A stretch of 64,000 bases of DNA from Nymphaea colorata (taxonomy: Eukaryota; Streptophyta; Magnoliopsida; Nymphaeales; Nymphaeaceae): the NCBI RefSeq assembly GCF_008831285.2, contig NC_045146.1, positions 5,588,972 to 5,652,971 of the forward strand, given 5' to 3'. The translations under genes and the position numbers were made by a program. The notes beneath the pieces are model-generated. The model had not been told where the DNA came from and ran no database searches. It saw only the letters and a list, made by a program, of their open reading frames with translations. This document shows, one piece after another, positions 58,132-64,000 of this stretch. How positions within the stretch are numbered: position 1 is the first letter of the stretch; each line of letters begins with the position of its first letter.

Positions 58132-60721
58132 ATCCCCATCCTTCCTCCCAACACTGCCCACCGCCCCCCCCCCCCCTCCCTTTCTCCTTTTTTTGCTTTA
58201 CCCATCTAGCAAGAGGAAGTTGAATGTTGGACTTCAAGTCTTAAGAATAGAAATATCAATTAAAAACATTTTGAACGCACATACATGCTTACTATGTGGC
58301 AGACTGTCCCATTTTCGTAAGTGCAATCACATGTTACATTATTCTTTGACGAGTCTCCAGTTGTGATAAATCCTCCACTCCCTGAGCAGGGATCCACGCT
58401 AAAGTCCCATCCAACTTTCCCCAGCTTGCTTCCAATAATCTTGAGCGCAGCAACTAATGGAAATGAAAAATTGTAATAATACTTTTTACCGTGACATTGA
58501 ATATTTCACAGGAAACTAAGAAAAGATTTTCATATATAATAATGGCCACAGGCTGATATTTGAACATTTCACATTTAGGCACTTGACTTAAGAGGAATAA
58601 CAGAAAAAATAATCAGTTAAATGAAAATTGAAAACCTGAACATGTTTCTGTTAACAATTTGACCAAAATATTGACAATTAAGTAGAAAGTAGTTGTGATC
58701 CAAAGAAGGTTTTGTTCCAAGCTCATGTATGCTTCCAAAAGCTCGTTCCCAATCATTTGATCAAATGATTCAACATTAGTATTGGCTTGATCATATACAT
58801 GATTGGGTTGTTGACAAAAATTAGTGCTTGAATCACCATAAGCCTACTAGTGTATTGGATGTTAAGATTGCCTGGTGTCTAATTGACAATGTGCGGGAAG
58901 GAATTTATGCATTTGGAAAATCTATCTCTATAGATATACAACTATAACTTCAGCAATTTTTATCAACAAGGGATCTCATATCTGTGGTGAAACCTATGTC
59001 GTCATGGTGCCCAGGCAGAAAAGCCTAGAGCCTAGGCGGGCCTACACGAGCCTAGGCAAAAAGAAAACCAATTTTTTTTTTAATTCTTTTTAGTTGTGCT
59101 AATACGTGAATTTATTTTGATTAACTATTACTAATATTTGAAATGTGGAGAGCAGTAATAAAACAAACATAATCAACTTCAACAATAAAAAATTAATTGT
59201 TAACTTCCTTGAATATGCACAATCAACAGAAGAAGTTTTATATTACTCATTAAATGCAATCTAATACAAGAAAAAAAAAAACTAAATATGACCTCTAGAA
59301 GAAGGAATGTAAATTTGCAAGAAGGCTTTAATCCATCTGTAATTAAAGAAAGACATAATATAACAAAATTTTTAACAGTACATAATAGTATACACAACAG
59401 CATATGTAAGTACATAACCATACTAACATATACATACATAACCATACTAACATATACATATAACAGGTATCACAATGTACATATTATATAGCAGGACTAA
59501 TAATATATACATATAATAGGTTGATGCAATACTATGTAACGGGTATAACAGACTGTACATAACGGTATATACATATAACACGTACTACAATACATATAAC
59601 AGGAATAACAAATTATATTACAATACAATTTAACATAATAGTATATACATATAAGTTTATAACAGATCATATAACTATATGATATAAGTATGTACATAAC
59701 CATACTAATGTATACATATAACAGGTACGAGGAATCACAATACTATATAATAGACTAAGTGACTGACACTATATACATATAACAGCATAATCAACATCAC
59801 AATACATAAAAATACGTAATGAATACAAAACAAAGTACATAACAGTATATATACTCAATTAAAAAAAATGGGAAGGTGACTTTTCGCTTTTCCATGGACT
59901 AGGCGTGTTGATAACCTGTCGCCCAAGTGGTGGACACAGTCCACGCCTAAGCGAGGCCTAGGCGAGGCCTTAACAAGATAGGGTGAAACAGTCAGTATTT
60001 CAGCAAGTAGGCCAGAGAACTACATTTTCCTCCTTGACTCTGCCCGTCAGAACCTACTCTTAACAATTACATATGGTTTGTTTCTTTCGTTTTCTTGTTT
60101 ATCAAGCTATCCTCATTTAAAGTCTGATTTGAGAAGTCAACAATTTGAAGGACCCGACCCGTTAACATTCCCAGGTTTGACCGAATGAACAATGATAACT
60201 TCGAAAATGGACATCCGGAAAGCATTGACTGATGCAGGGGATATTGGGAATTTTAGACCTCCATTCATACAAAGGGATCACGTCAACCAAATCGAGATCA
60301 ATCTGAAAGATCAAAGCGTACAAGCGAATGTAGAACTCGGATGAATGGATCAATCACAATGAAGCTGTAAGAAGAAAGAGAAATCGGTTGGAAATTCAAT
60401 CAAGAAGGTTGAATTCATTAACAAAAAAGAGAGAGACGATCGGACTATATAATAGAAGTTCAAAGTAATTTGCCGAAGAAGAAGAAGAAGAAGAAGCAAA
60501 CAATTAAGAAAGAGGAATTATTATATGATCTAGATGGTGAATTCGTCTAAGAAGTGGAAGAAAATTTGACAATGAGGAATCAGGGAGAGAAGTTCCTTAC
60601 CTTCGTCATCGGGGAGCTTCGCAGCTTCTGATCGGAGAGTGTCCATGGAATTCGCGGAGAAGACCAAGATGACGAAGAAGAAGAGTAGTCTCGAGGAGAC
60701 GCAGTTGCGAATTCTGTCCAT
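26370..60721 (-). CDS. LRR-malectin receptor-like kinase (LRR-VIII-2 type), 24 exons
   Basis: Plasma-membrane receptor kinase of the plant LRR-VIII-2 group (relatives of Arabidopsis RKF1 and LIK1); ligand unknown. Exons, 5' to 3': 60601-60721, 58285-58453, 57354-57425, 57081-57149, 55652-55723, 51066-51137, 49866-49937, 48970-49041, 48815-48886, 36601-36672, 36441-36512, 36048-36119, 35874-35939, 35441-35503, 35307-35342, 35136-35167, 34687-35048, 34412-34607, 33524-33667, 31113-31231, 30465-30675, 29545-29782, 29299-29449, 26370-26762. All introns are GT-AG and every phase joins: 3018 bp, 1005 aa plus stop, the usual family length. Order: signal peptide (about 12-25), cysteine region to 96, LRRs about 93-379, malectin about 402-587, membrane helix 602-622, kinase about 648-930, Ser/Thr-rich tail. 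No frameshift or stop seen. The gene covers 34 kb because transposons sit in its introns. Exon ends were placed by eye, so small exons could be off by a few bases. Confidence 0.92.
26763..29298 (-). other. Intron 23 of the receptor kinase gene (2.5 kb)
   Basis: AT-rich intron between the last two kinase exons. It contains the short hAT-like insertion at 27820-27980 and a dispersed-repeat fragment starting GGCGGAGCCAGG near 28553. No gene is seen. Confidence 0.7.
27820..27980. mobile_element. Short hAT-like insertion in intron 23
   Basis: The 161-bp segment lies between two copies of GACTACAA (27812-27819 and 27981-27988). Its right part, GGCCGGCTTGGGCCGG and CCGGGCCAATGCTCAGCCC, resembles the GGGCTGAGCATTGG termini of common plant hAT MITEs. 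The left end does not mirror it, so the element seems partly lost. It also holds a TA run. Confidence 0.45.
29935..30118. repeat. Fold-back MITE in intron 21, second copy
   Basis: The copy has arms GGTTAAAATTTAAAA and AATTTTAAATTTTAGC and shares its centre with the copy at 2045-2295. It also ends in a short TA run (30098-30118). The two copies differ at many sites, so neither is recent. Confidence 0.5.
31232..33523 (-). other. Intron 19 of the receptor kinase gene (2.3 kb)
   Basis: It holds the hAT-like MITE at 32625-33072. The remaining sequence (31232-32616 and 33081-33523) has no frame with a recognisable domain. Confidence 0.7.
32625..33072. mobile_element. hAT-like MITE in intron 19
   Basis: The 448-bp element has a perfect 8-bp duplication CTTAGATG (32617-32624 and 33073-33080). 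The 17-bp inverted ends CTAAGTCACATGGGTAC and CTATGTCACATAGGTAC differ at two positions. Both subterminal regions carry repeated GTACCC/GGTACC-like units. No coding capacity is seen. It is the clearest copy of the family in this window. Confidence 0.88.
33524..33667 (-). CDS. Receptor kinase exon 19: transmembrane segment
   Basis: The 144-bp exon encodes [14 protein letters not shown], then a hydrophobic helix starting [15 protein letters not shown] (residues about 602-622), then the basic cytoplasmic sequence WKKGCFGC. This is a single-pass type I arrangement: LRR and malectin outside, kinase inside. The exon ends in phase 1 and joins the next exon to form a Gly codon. Confidence 0.9.
34412..35342 (-). 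CDS. Receptor kinase exons 15-18: linker and malectin domain
   Basis: Exons 15 (35307-35342, 36 bp) and 16 (35136-35167, 32 bp) encode the linker with a YPCPG motif. Exon 17 (34687-35048) begins the malectin-like domain: [18 protein letters not shown], then a [15 protein letters not shown] region and [13 protein letters not shown] ... [10 protein letters not shown]. Exon 18 (34412-34607) finishes it with [33 protein letters not shown] and [12 protein letters not shown]. Malectin-type domains bind carbohydrate in animals; in plant receptor kinases they are thought to sense cell-wall or peptide ligands. The position between the LRRs and the membrane helix matches the family. Exon 16 was found from the need to bridge phase 2 to phase 1 and fits exactly. 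Confidence 0.9.
35441..57425 (-). CDS. Receptor kinase exons 3-14: leucine-rich repeats
   Basis: Twelve short exons, nine of 72 bp (24 codons) and others of 69, 66 and 63 bp, all in the same phase, each encode roughly one LRR unit. Recognisable cores include [84 protein letters not shown] and [10 protein letters not shown]. This one-exon-per-repeat arrangement is typical of the LRR-VIII-2 group. The repeats should form the extracellular ligand-binding solenoid. The two copia elements lie in the intron between the ninth and tenth exons of the gene (36673-48814). Confidence 0.9.
37543..37707 (+). repeat. 5' LTR of the young copia element
   Basis: The 165-bp repeat runs from TG to CA and contains the TATA box TATATAAA at 37644-37651, preceded by a CT-rich tract. 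The transcript should start shortly after the TATA box. Confidence 0.93.
38382..42578 (+). CDS. Copia gag-pol polyprotein, 1398 aa, intact
   Basis: The protein contains all activities needed for copia retrotransposition. The order is: gag ([15 protein letters not shown] near residue 35), CCHC zinc knuckle [14 protein letters not shown] (about 252), aspartic protease DSGAST (about 347), GAG-pre-integrase HLRFGHLPF ... [10 protein letters not shown] (about 476-510), integrase with the DDE residues in [16 protein letters not shown] and [11 protein letters not shown], reverse transcriptase with [11 protein letters not shown] and [11 protein letters not shown] (about 1081), and RNase H with [16 protein letters not shown] and [10 protein letters not shown]. 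pol follows gag in the same frame, as is normal for copia. The start was chosen as the first ATG before the gag domain, about 670 bp after the primer-binding site. A GC-rich Pro/Ser-coding leader (37720-38380) precedes it and probably is not translated. Confidence 0.95.
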   Translation: MSEISSGANTSSFVSSGEMKSSPFSSFITKMDGGNYEMWAMQVKRTLIAHEKEHLILEPEPVQKVGKYTTWFKDNSLVMVWIVGTLTQDIVNEVLHKESAKDMWDSLAATYSQARNETRIMQLHHDIHQMRQDGRPLHTYYSSLKSMFERLNSYFPACKCEQQKAYRDMLMVGVFLSGLDSVYESAKNQMLTSPSIPPIDEAYSRLSRIPIPSSTVLDTTSAMLATRGRGGSLFARGRGYRGRGNTPSRPVCQFCHRIGHTVDKCWQKHGRPAVANQTVFTDSPEQPKTQHPVSSSELRADDIISQLRHLIGDRPQQAPDPTTSTITTAASASSSGMYSDTTDWLIDSGASTHLCGDKAQFTSYVPTPPGRSVILADGKYSPVVGLGEVQLTSSLPLQHVLHAPEFPHSLLSISQITRDLNCRAIFDSSSLVFQDILTGRVIGSGREQGGLYRLVHPFPFAGSTSAGSSSSSAYTWHLRFGHLPFQKLLHVLPQLSPKSSFQCESCQLGKHHRSSFPPRPSRSSHSVFELLHFDVWGPSRTPALQGHRYYLVAVDDYSRVSWVFLMKHKSEVGHVIKNFINEILTQFDTCVKIVRSDNALEFCASSLEQFFRDKGIIHQTSCAYTSQQNGVAERKHRHILDVARTIIIHSHVPHSYWGDAVLTACYLINRTVLGDLIPISVLFPDRDLFSVPPRVFGCVAFVQLLGPGRDKLSPRAIKTIFVGYSRTQKGYRCYDPSTRRYYVSADVTFFESTSFFSPNGTQLRAPALNDEVQFPLPLMSCPNPVDPRFGAVYHRRTKPAAPVQCAPVPSPSTPKVIPDTNSTDNVLCNDDIGVCHEHVPAPNELDVPIAQRKGKRSCTLHPISGHLSMDRLTPMYRQFVKGLSAIALPQNPMDALSDPKWAAAMQEEMDALQSRGTWTLVTPSVDAAIVGCRWVFTIKYRADGSIDRYKARLVAKGYTQTYGVDYYDTFSPVARHASLRILLAVAVSKNWSLSQLDVKNAFLYGDLHEEVYMQQPPGFVAEGECQKVCRLRKAIYGLKQSPRAWFQKLSENIENEGFRRSSADHSLFVKKTSTGTVIVLVYVDDIIVTGDDDQGISNIKDVLGQHFVTKDLGELRYFLGIEFARNQKGFIMCQRKYVTDVLQETGMLGCRPASTPMDINTRLYDDDTEDVDARQYRGIVGKLLYITVTRPDIAYAVSRVSQFMDKPKKVHWDAAMMILRYLKNSPGTGLFFQNGTSLTISVYVDADYAGCPSDRKSTTGFCVFIGSNLVTWKSKKQTVVARSSAESEYRAMAQGTAEVMWVRSLMLDLTVEVPLPMQLLCDNKAALFIANNPAFHERTKHVEVDCHYTRDMIQKGFVSTSHISTTGQTADIFTKALARGPFQSCCSKLSLFDIYAPT
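42586..42750 (+). repeat. 3' LTR of the young copia element
   Basis: This copy is the same as the 5' LTR over all 165 bp, including the TATA box at 42687-42694. Its promoter points into the neighbouring decayed copia and runs antisense to the receptor kinase gene. Confidence 0.93.
42773..42983 (+). repeat. 5' LTR of the decayed copia element
   Basis: The 211-bp repeat begins TGTTGAAGTG and ends TTCAACA directly before the primer-binding site. It starts 22 bp after the end of the young copia element. Confidence 0.87.
43741..44136 (+). pseudogene. Copia gag fragment fused to integrase remnant
   Basis: A 131-codon open stretch reads gag ([17 protein letters not shown]), a zinc knuckle [14 protein letters not shown], and then at once the integrase sequence [12 protein letters not shown]. 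The protease and GAG-pre-integrase regions are missing, so an internal deletion has joined gag to integrase. Frameshifted integrase continues to about 44700 (a VVERKN-type motif is visible in broken frames). Confidence 0.8.
45085..45936 (+). pseudogene. Copia reverse transcriptase relic
   Basis: Two adjacent open stretches (45085-45600 and 45613-45936), separated by one stop codon, encode the reverse transcriptase: [68 protein letters not shown], then [11 protein letters not shown] and [13 protein letters not shown]. The catalytic YIDD is still visible. The stop at 45598-45600 and others downstream make this non-functional. Confidence 0.85.
46359..47996. mobile_element. Non-autonomous hAT-like element inserted in copia RNase H
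   Basis: This 1638-bp insertion is flanked by CTTTGAAC (46351-46358) and CTCTGAAC (47997-48004), an 8-bp duplication with one change. Its ends are inverted: CTACGTCACACTGATACG on the left against CTATGCCACATAGGTACG read inward from the right. An 8-bp duplication and no transposase frame suggest a non-autonomous hAT element. It holds three tandem units of about 53-60 bp (47040-47202), and a smaller relative is inserted at 47376-47811. Confidence 0.8.
47376..47811. mobile_element. hAT-like MITE nested in the 46359-47996 element
   Basis: The 436-bp element is flanked by ATTACAAC (47368-47375) and ATTATAAC (47812-47819). The right end reads inward CTATGTCACATAGGTAC, as in the family. The left end (CTCGTCTCAGGGGTA) is a diverged version. 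The subterminal DNA is rich in GTACCC and GGGTAC units. Its size matches the 448-bp copy at 32625-33072. Confidence 0.7.
48005..48276 (+). pseudogene. Copia RNase H 3' remnant
   Basis: The segment reads [35 protein letters not shown] and [13 protein letters not shown], the end of copia RNase H. Its 5' half lies at about 45940-46350, cut off by the element at 46359-47996. Removing that element and one copy of its duplication would rejoin the domain in frame. Confidence 0.82.
48313..48540 (+). repeat. 3' LTR of the decayed copia element
   Basis: It begins CGTTGAAGTG (first base changed from T) after the purine tract TTGAGGGGGGG and ends TTCAACA. It is longer than the 5' LTR because of a short insertion near its middle. 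Confidence 0.87.
49604..49638. repeat. Hairpin within a fold-back MITE in intron 7
   Basis: ACACACCGCCCAATG and CATTGGGTGGTGTGT form a 15-bp stem with one mismatch around a 5-base loop. The surrounding 49552-49720 has imperfectly inverted ends (GGGGGGATCC... against GGGGTTAAATCC read inward), so the whole is probably a small fold-back element next to a TG/G repeat. Confidence 0.6.
52036..52555. mobile_element. hAT-like element in intron 5
   Basis: The 520-bp element is flanked by a perfect 8-bp duplication GTTGGTCG (52028-52035 and 52556-52563). The ends are CTATGTCACCTAGGTG and, read inward from the right, CTAAGTCACTTGGACG. It contains a TA microsatellite at 52118-52158 and no coding sequence. 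It sits just upstream of a copia primer-binding site, so it probably interrupts that element's LTR. Confidence 0.85.
52118..52158. repeat. (TA)n microsatellite
   Basis: About 20 TA units inside the hAT-like element at 52036-52555. Confidence 0.95.
53192..53937. mobile_element. hAT-like element with palindromic CGTATCGTACGATACG arrays
   Basis: The 746-bp element is flanked by a perfect 8-bp duplication CATACAAG (53184-53191 and 53938-53945). The ends are CAATGTTAT and, read inward from the right, CAATGTTGT, a typical hAT-type terminus. The first 160 bp are packed with CGTATCGTACGATACG-type palindromes, which return near the right end. The middle is AT-rich and non-coding. It splits a copia gag relic. 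Confidence 0.85.
55724..57080 (-). other. Intron 4 of the receptor kinase gene
   Basis: The 1.4-kb AT-rich intron includes the TA microsatellite at 56715-56753. No exon is needed here, because exons 4 and 5 join in phase, and no gene is seen. Confidence 0.7.
56715..56753. repeat. (TA)n microsatellite
   Basis: About 19 TA units in intron 4 of the receptor kinase gene. Confidence 0.95.
58082..58128. repeat. (CT)n microsatellite
   Basis: About 23 CT units in intron 2, followed nearby by a run of C (about 58164-58176). Confidence 0.95.
58285..60721 (-). CDS. Receptor kinase exons 1-2: signal peptide and N-terminal cap
   Basis: Exon 1 (60601-60721) starts at the ATG at 60719-60721 and encodes a basic N-terminus followed by a hydrophobic run ([14 protein letters not shown], residues 12-25), a plausible secretion signal. 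It ends LPDDE with a GTAAGG donor. Exon 2 (58285-58453) continues with [13 protein letters not shown], then [11 protein letters not shown], a cysteine-rich stretch with VTCDC, and CHIVSI, which is the family's N-terminal cap before the LRRs. The donor of exon 2 is the GTATGT just upstream of 58285. An earlier GTAAGC would break the phase into exon 3 and was not used. The 2.1-kb intron 1 contains the hAT-like element at 58994-59981. Confidence 0.9.
58994..59981. mobile_element. hAT-like element with CCTAGGCG subterminal repeats in intron 1
   Basis: The 988-bp element is flanked by a perfect 8-bp duplication GGTGAAAC (58986-58993 and 59982-59989). The ends are CTATGTCGTCATGG and, read inward from the right, CTATCTTGTTAAGG. 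Both ends carry CCTAGGCG-like units (CTAGGCGGGCC on the left, GCCTAGGCGAGGCC on the right). The centre (59380-59860) is an irregular array of ATACATATAACAGG-like units. No transposase is seen. Confidence 0.8.
59380..59860. repeat. Irregular short tandem array (ACATATAACAGG-like units)
   Basis: Units such as TACATATAACAGG, CATACTAACATATACAT and ACAGTATATACATA recur many times with variation inside the hAT-like element. This is low-complexity DNA and any reading frame in it is fortuitous. Confidence 0.7.
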
Positions 60722-61021
60722 TTTCCCGTCCCCCCTTTCTCACCGCGCCTCCACATTCTTCATAGGAATTAAGGATGTGAGAGAGAGAGAGAGGGAAGGA
60801 GGGAGGGATTTTTTAGAGGGAACAGGGAAGCGCCGAAGAGACCGAAATGGCGGCAGAGAATTATTTTAATTTTTGTTATTATCATTGTTGCCCACACCAT
60901 TTTGGCCGTAACGTCGAGAACGGACCTAAGTTTCCATAATTTGTCAATAAGTGTTATGCTTTTACTCGCAACCGACCAGGCCAAAATCATAATTTTTGTG
61001 AAATATTATATATTATATATA
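60722..61021 (-). promoter_or_regulatory. Presumed 5' UTR and promoter side of the receptor kinase gene
   Basis: Upstream of the ATG on the minus strand is a CT-rich leader (GA repeat on the plus strand at about 60779-60795), common in plant 5' UTRs. An AT-only stretch at about 61004-61021 contains TATATA-like sequence and could hold the TATA box. This is only a positional inference; no transcription start can be read from the sequence. Confidence 0.3.
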
Positions 61022-61117
61022 GAGAAAAGTTGTTGGTTATTTTTATTTTTGGATGTTTAATTTTTATTTTGTGCCGTAAAAAACCATTGTAAAGGTAAAT
61101 TTCATTCCTAAAGACCA

Positions 61118-61530
61118 TGGCCAAGCAACTGGCTACCTCTATAGCTGGATAGTTAACTTTTTTATTTTGTGTCGCTAAAAATTGTTGTAAAATGTGCATT
61201 TGCGATGGCAGGGCTGCTTAGCCATGTTTTTTAACAATTGAATATACATTTTGCAATAGCAACAAAATAAAAAAAATAACCATACGACTGCAAAGTAAGC
61301 TGACTTTGACTTTTCTAAAAACCTCAGCCAAGCAACTGGTTACCTCTATAGCTTTATAGCTTTATGTTCTTTGTTTTGTGTCGCTAAAATTGTTGTAAAA
61401 TGTGCATTTACAATGGCAGGCTGCTTAGCCATGGTTGGTAGCAATTGAATATACATTTTGCAATGGTTTCTAGCAACAAAATAAAAAAATAAACATAGGA
61501 CAGCAAAGATAGCTGACTTTGACTTGAATA
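61118..61530. repeat. Diverged tandem duplication, about 205 bp per unit
   Basis: Two consecutive units (about 61118-61315 and 61325-61530) share CCAAGCAACTGG(C/T)TACCTC, GTGTCGCTAAAA, TTGTTGTAAAATGTGCATTT, GGCTGCTTAGCCATG, CAATTGAATATACATTTTGC and AGCTGACTTTGACTT in the same order. Each unit also has inverted arms (TTTGTGTCGCTA ... TAGCAACAAAA), so the repeat unit is itself MITE-like. Confidence 0.75.
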
Positions 61531-62624
61531 GCGTACCCACATGTTGGGTTGGTGTGGGAAGTTACCTACACCAGCTCTTTAAACTTCTTTTATTTTTACA
61601 TTGGCAAAATTTAATAATTTATTTTTATACATATATAAGTGTCTATTCAAATCTAAAGGGTGCCGCTCCAACTAAGTTTTCTGGCTCCACCAGTGGTCAA
61701 CTTATTTCAATATATATATATATATATATATATTCTTTTGTATAAGTGTTGTGTACAAGTTGAGAAGTAGTTATTGGATTTCGTGAGAAAGAAAAGTGGA
61801 AATTGTCATGGTTCTGAGAGTGTGCATTTTAAAGACTGAACAGTAGAACAAAGAATAGCTCTTTTTGACAAGGGTATTTTGCATGCTCACCTTAATAGCT
61901 TGTCTGAATGGAGGAGAAGCAATTTTACATCTCTTTCTCGTTAACCTGAGCAGATAATCTGCTCTGTTTCTTGAACAAGCCATTCTGTAAATCTGCTGTG
62001 TCTTTTTAACAAGCCTTTGTGTAAAGCAGCAGGTTATTTATTTTGGCATTCCATTCGAATGATGAACGGTGACAACAATAGTTTATCGTGTCACCTATTT
62101 TTAGTTGATTGTGGCATTCTACTATAACAGGTGGAATCCCATCATCTCACCTCTCAGGTCATGACAGTTGTTTTTGGAACCGCACCAAGTGATTTTCTTT
62201 TTCTTCATTCAAACATGAAGTTAGGGACAACAAGAAGAGTTATTTTGAGTTTGATCTTAGCAGCTTTGAAATCGAAATGCTGCCATTAAATCTGAATGTG
62301 TACATTAAATATTGGCATTTTTCTCTTTATCAAGGGCAATTTTGTTTTTCTTGGTTTTCCCATTAATAATGCTCATCATGCAAGAGACTCTCTGGCATGG
62401 ATATTATATAATTTAATTGTCCTCACATGCCCAACTACATAGATATGAATTTCAAATGGCTAAATTCATAGGACAACTATATATACATTAAAGTCTTTTG
62501 TTTTTGTTTTTGTGGTTTGTTCTTGTACTTAAGAGACTTCTTATCCCCAAATTTTGCTATGAATTATCATTTTATCGGTTCTCTCTCTTTCTCTCTCTCT
62601 TCTGTATATATAGAATTTGAAACC

Positions 62625-62810
62625 AGCCAACTATCTTTGTGGTTGGATGGTTATATTTTTATTTTGTGTTACTAAAAGTCATGCCAAAAGATATATTTCA
62701 TTTCTAAAAACCATAGTCAAGCAACTGACCATCACAAATGCACTCTGATGGTTTTTAGTGATACAAAATAAAACAAAAATCAGGCACAAAGGTAGCCAAC
62801 CGATGTCAAT
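62625..62810. repeat. MITE-like inverted repeat
   Basis: The left arm TTTTATTTTGTGTTACTAAAA and the right arm TTTTAGTGATACAAAATAAAA are near-perfect inverted partners. The outer parts pair CCAACTATCTTTGTG with CACAAAGGTAGCC. It is related in sequence to the units at 61118-61530. A target duplication could not be fixed. Confidence 0.65.
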
Positions 62811-62864
62811 TCATATAATAGTAATAACAATAATAATTGATAAGCATCAAACCACTTGGTTACA

Positions 62865-63336
62865 GGATAAAAACTAAATTTGTGTTAAACAAAATGTAAA
62901 ATTGTCAATTTGTTTATAAACACTAACTTTTTATAAATCATATTTTATTTCAAGTTATTTTTGTAAAAAAAAAAAATGATCTTCCATTTGGGTATGTGAT
63001 GAAAACCAGTCTTTTTAAATTTGTGTTAAAAAATGTTCTAAATAGAATGTGAACCTCTTAAGGTATTTATAAACACTAATTTTATATAAATCATGTTTTA
63101 GTTTAAGCTATTTTTCTAAAAGCATTGACCTTTTCCAAATTTTGAAGTTATAAAAGCTGTTCATTTGTCTATTACTAAAAAAAATTGTCAAAGTCAAAAC
63201 ATGAGTAATTTAATATATGTTTCTCACCAAATCACCTTTAAAATCATATATGCAAGGTTAGCTTAAAGAAAAAACAATTCAACAATTGATTTTAATGGAT
63301 ATGCTCTTTGTCCCCTGCCAAACAGTTTGGCTCTTA

Positions 63337-63413
<77 letters not shown>

Positions 63414-63745
63414 TTGAGTAAGGGACAAAAACCAAACAATTTAAATTTGTTTTGAAAATGAATTTAAACAAAATATGAACATCCAATTGTGTTCTGTTTT
63501 AGTTCAAGTTATTTTAGTAAAAATCTTGATTTTTTCTTCTATCAAAGCTCTGATGCTGTAAAAGGCGTATAATTTTTATTATTAAAATGTATTATTATAA
63601 AAAATAACCAACTTAATACATGTTCATCATCAAATCACTTTTAAGATCAAACGTATATGATTAGATTCCAAAAAAAATTAAAAAACACGTCAATAATTAT
63701 TTTTAGTGGGTCTAGTTTTTGTCCCTTACCAAGGTGGTCTAACAT
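62865..63745. repeat. Diverged direct repeats near the right edge
   Basis: The motif TTTATAAACACTAA then TATAAATCAT recurs with a spacing of about 145 bp (62920 and 63067). A larger unit ending TTTGTCCC(C/T)T(G/A)CCAA recurs at about 63309 and 63719. The second unit contains CACTTTTAAGATCAAA against CACCTTTAAAATCATA in the first. No coding capacity. Confidence 0.6.
63341..63411. repeat. (TA)n microsatellite
   Basis: About 35 TA units between the two diverged repeat units near the right edge. Confidence 0.95.
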
Positions 63746-63837
63746 TTATCAATCTACCTCTCTCACTCTCCACACACACACACACATAGCATGACAAACT
63801 TTTGCTAAAGCAATTAATTATAACTTTTTTTAGTTAT

Positions 63838-63840
<3 letters not shown>

Positions 63841-63871
<31 letters not shown>
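63841..63871. repeat. (AT)n microsatellite
   Basis: About 15 AT units near the right edge of the window. Confidence 0.93.
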
Positions 63872-63873
<2 letters not shown>

Positions 63874-64000
63874 AAATTACATTCTAATTATTATAGACTC
63901 TATGTGCATTCAAAATTTTTATAGCTCTAACATGAACCAGAAAATTAAGTGAAACCCAACTACGTGAGCATCACAACATGATACAGCTGTAGCATATATG

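Larger units (their letters stand above)
61531..64000. other. No gene; repeat-rich flank
   Basis: Apart from the MITE-like and tandem repeats listed separately, the sequence is AT-rich with short fortuitous frames. 61700-62600 shows nothing recognisable. Confidence 0.6.

Overview
The window is nuclear DNA of a flowering plant. The evidence is one spliced gene with GT-AG introns of very different sizes that encodes a plant leucine-rich-repeat receptor kinase with a malectin domain. It sits in AT-rich sequence crowded with plant transposon families (Ty1/copia, Ty3/gypsy, LINE, PIF/Harbinger, CACTA and hAT-like elements). The species cannot be told from the sequence. I see no rRNA, tRNA, CRISPR or bacterial-type operon.

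Layout. 1-1310: 5' LTR and gag relic of a copia element on the minus strand, cut by the window edge. 2045-2700: a fold-back element and a relic kinase exon on the plus strand. About 3.2-10.15 kb: an old minus-strand copia, split in its reverse transcriptase by a 4.6-kb Harbinger element (4567-9152, TTA target duplication). 10.15-13.3 kb: gypsy gag and LINE relics. 13.5-18.1 kb: CACTA-type remains (TNP2-like relic and subterminal repeats). 19114-26047: a 6.9-kb Harbinger element with a Myb/SANT-like gene and a three-exon DDE transposase gene, flanked by TTA.

26370-60721, minus strand: the LRR-VIII-2 type receptor kinase. I could place 24 exons whose phases all join, giving 3018 bp and 1005 codons. 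The order is signal peptide, N-terminal cysteine region, LRRs, malectin domain, transmembrane helix, RD-type kinase. The introns hold most of the inserted DNA. Intron 9 (12.1 kb) carries a full-length copia element with apparently identical 165-bp LTRs, a GTAAT target duplication and one open 1398-codon gag-pol frame (37543-42750). Only 22 bp further on is a decayed copia (42773-48540), itself interrupted by an hAT-like element (46359-47996), which is interrupted by a smaller relative (47376-47811). Related hAT-like elements with 8-bp duplications lie at 32625-33072 and 52036-52555. Two others with different termini lie at 53192-53937 and 58994-59981.

60.7-64 kb: the presumed promoter side of the receptor gene, then diverged tandem repeats, MITE-like fold-backs and TA microsatellites, with no gene that I can support.
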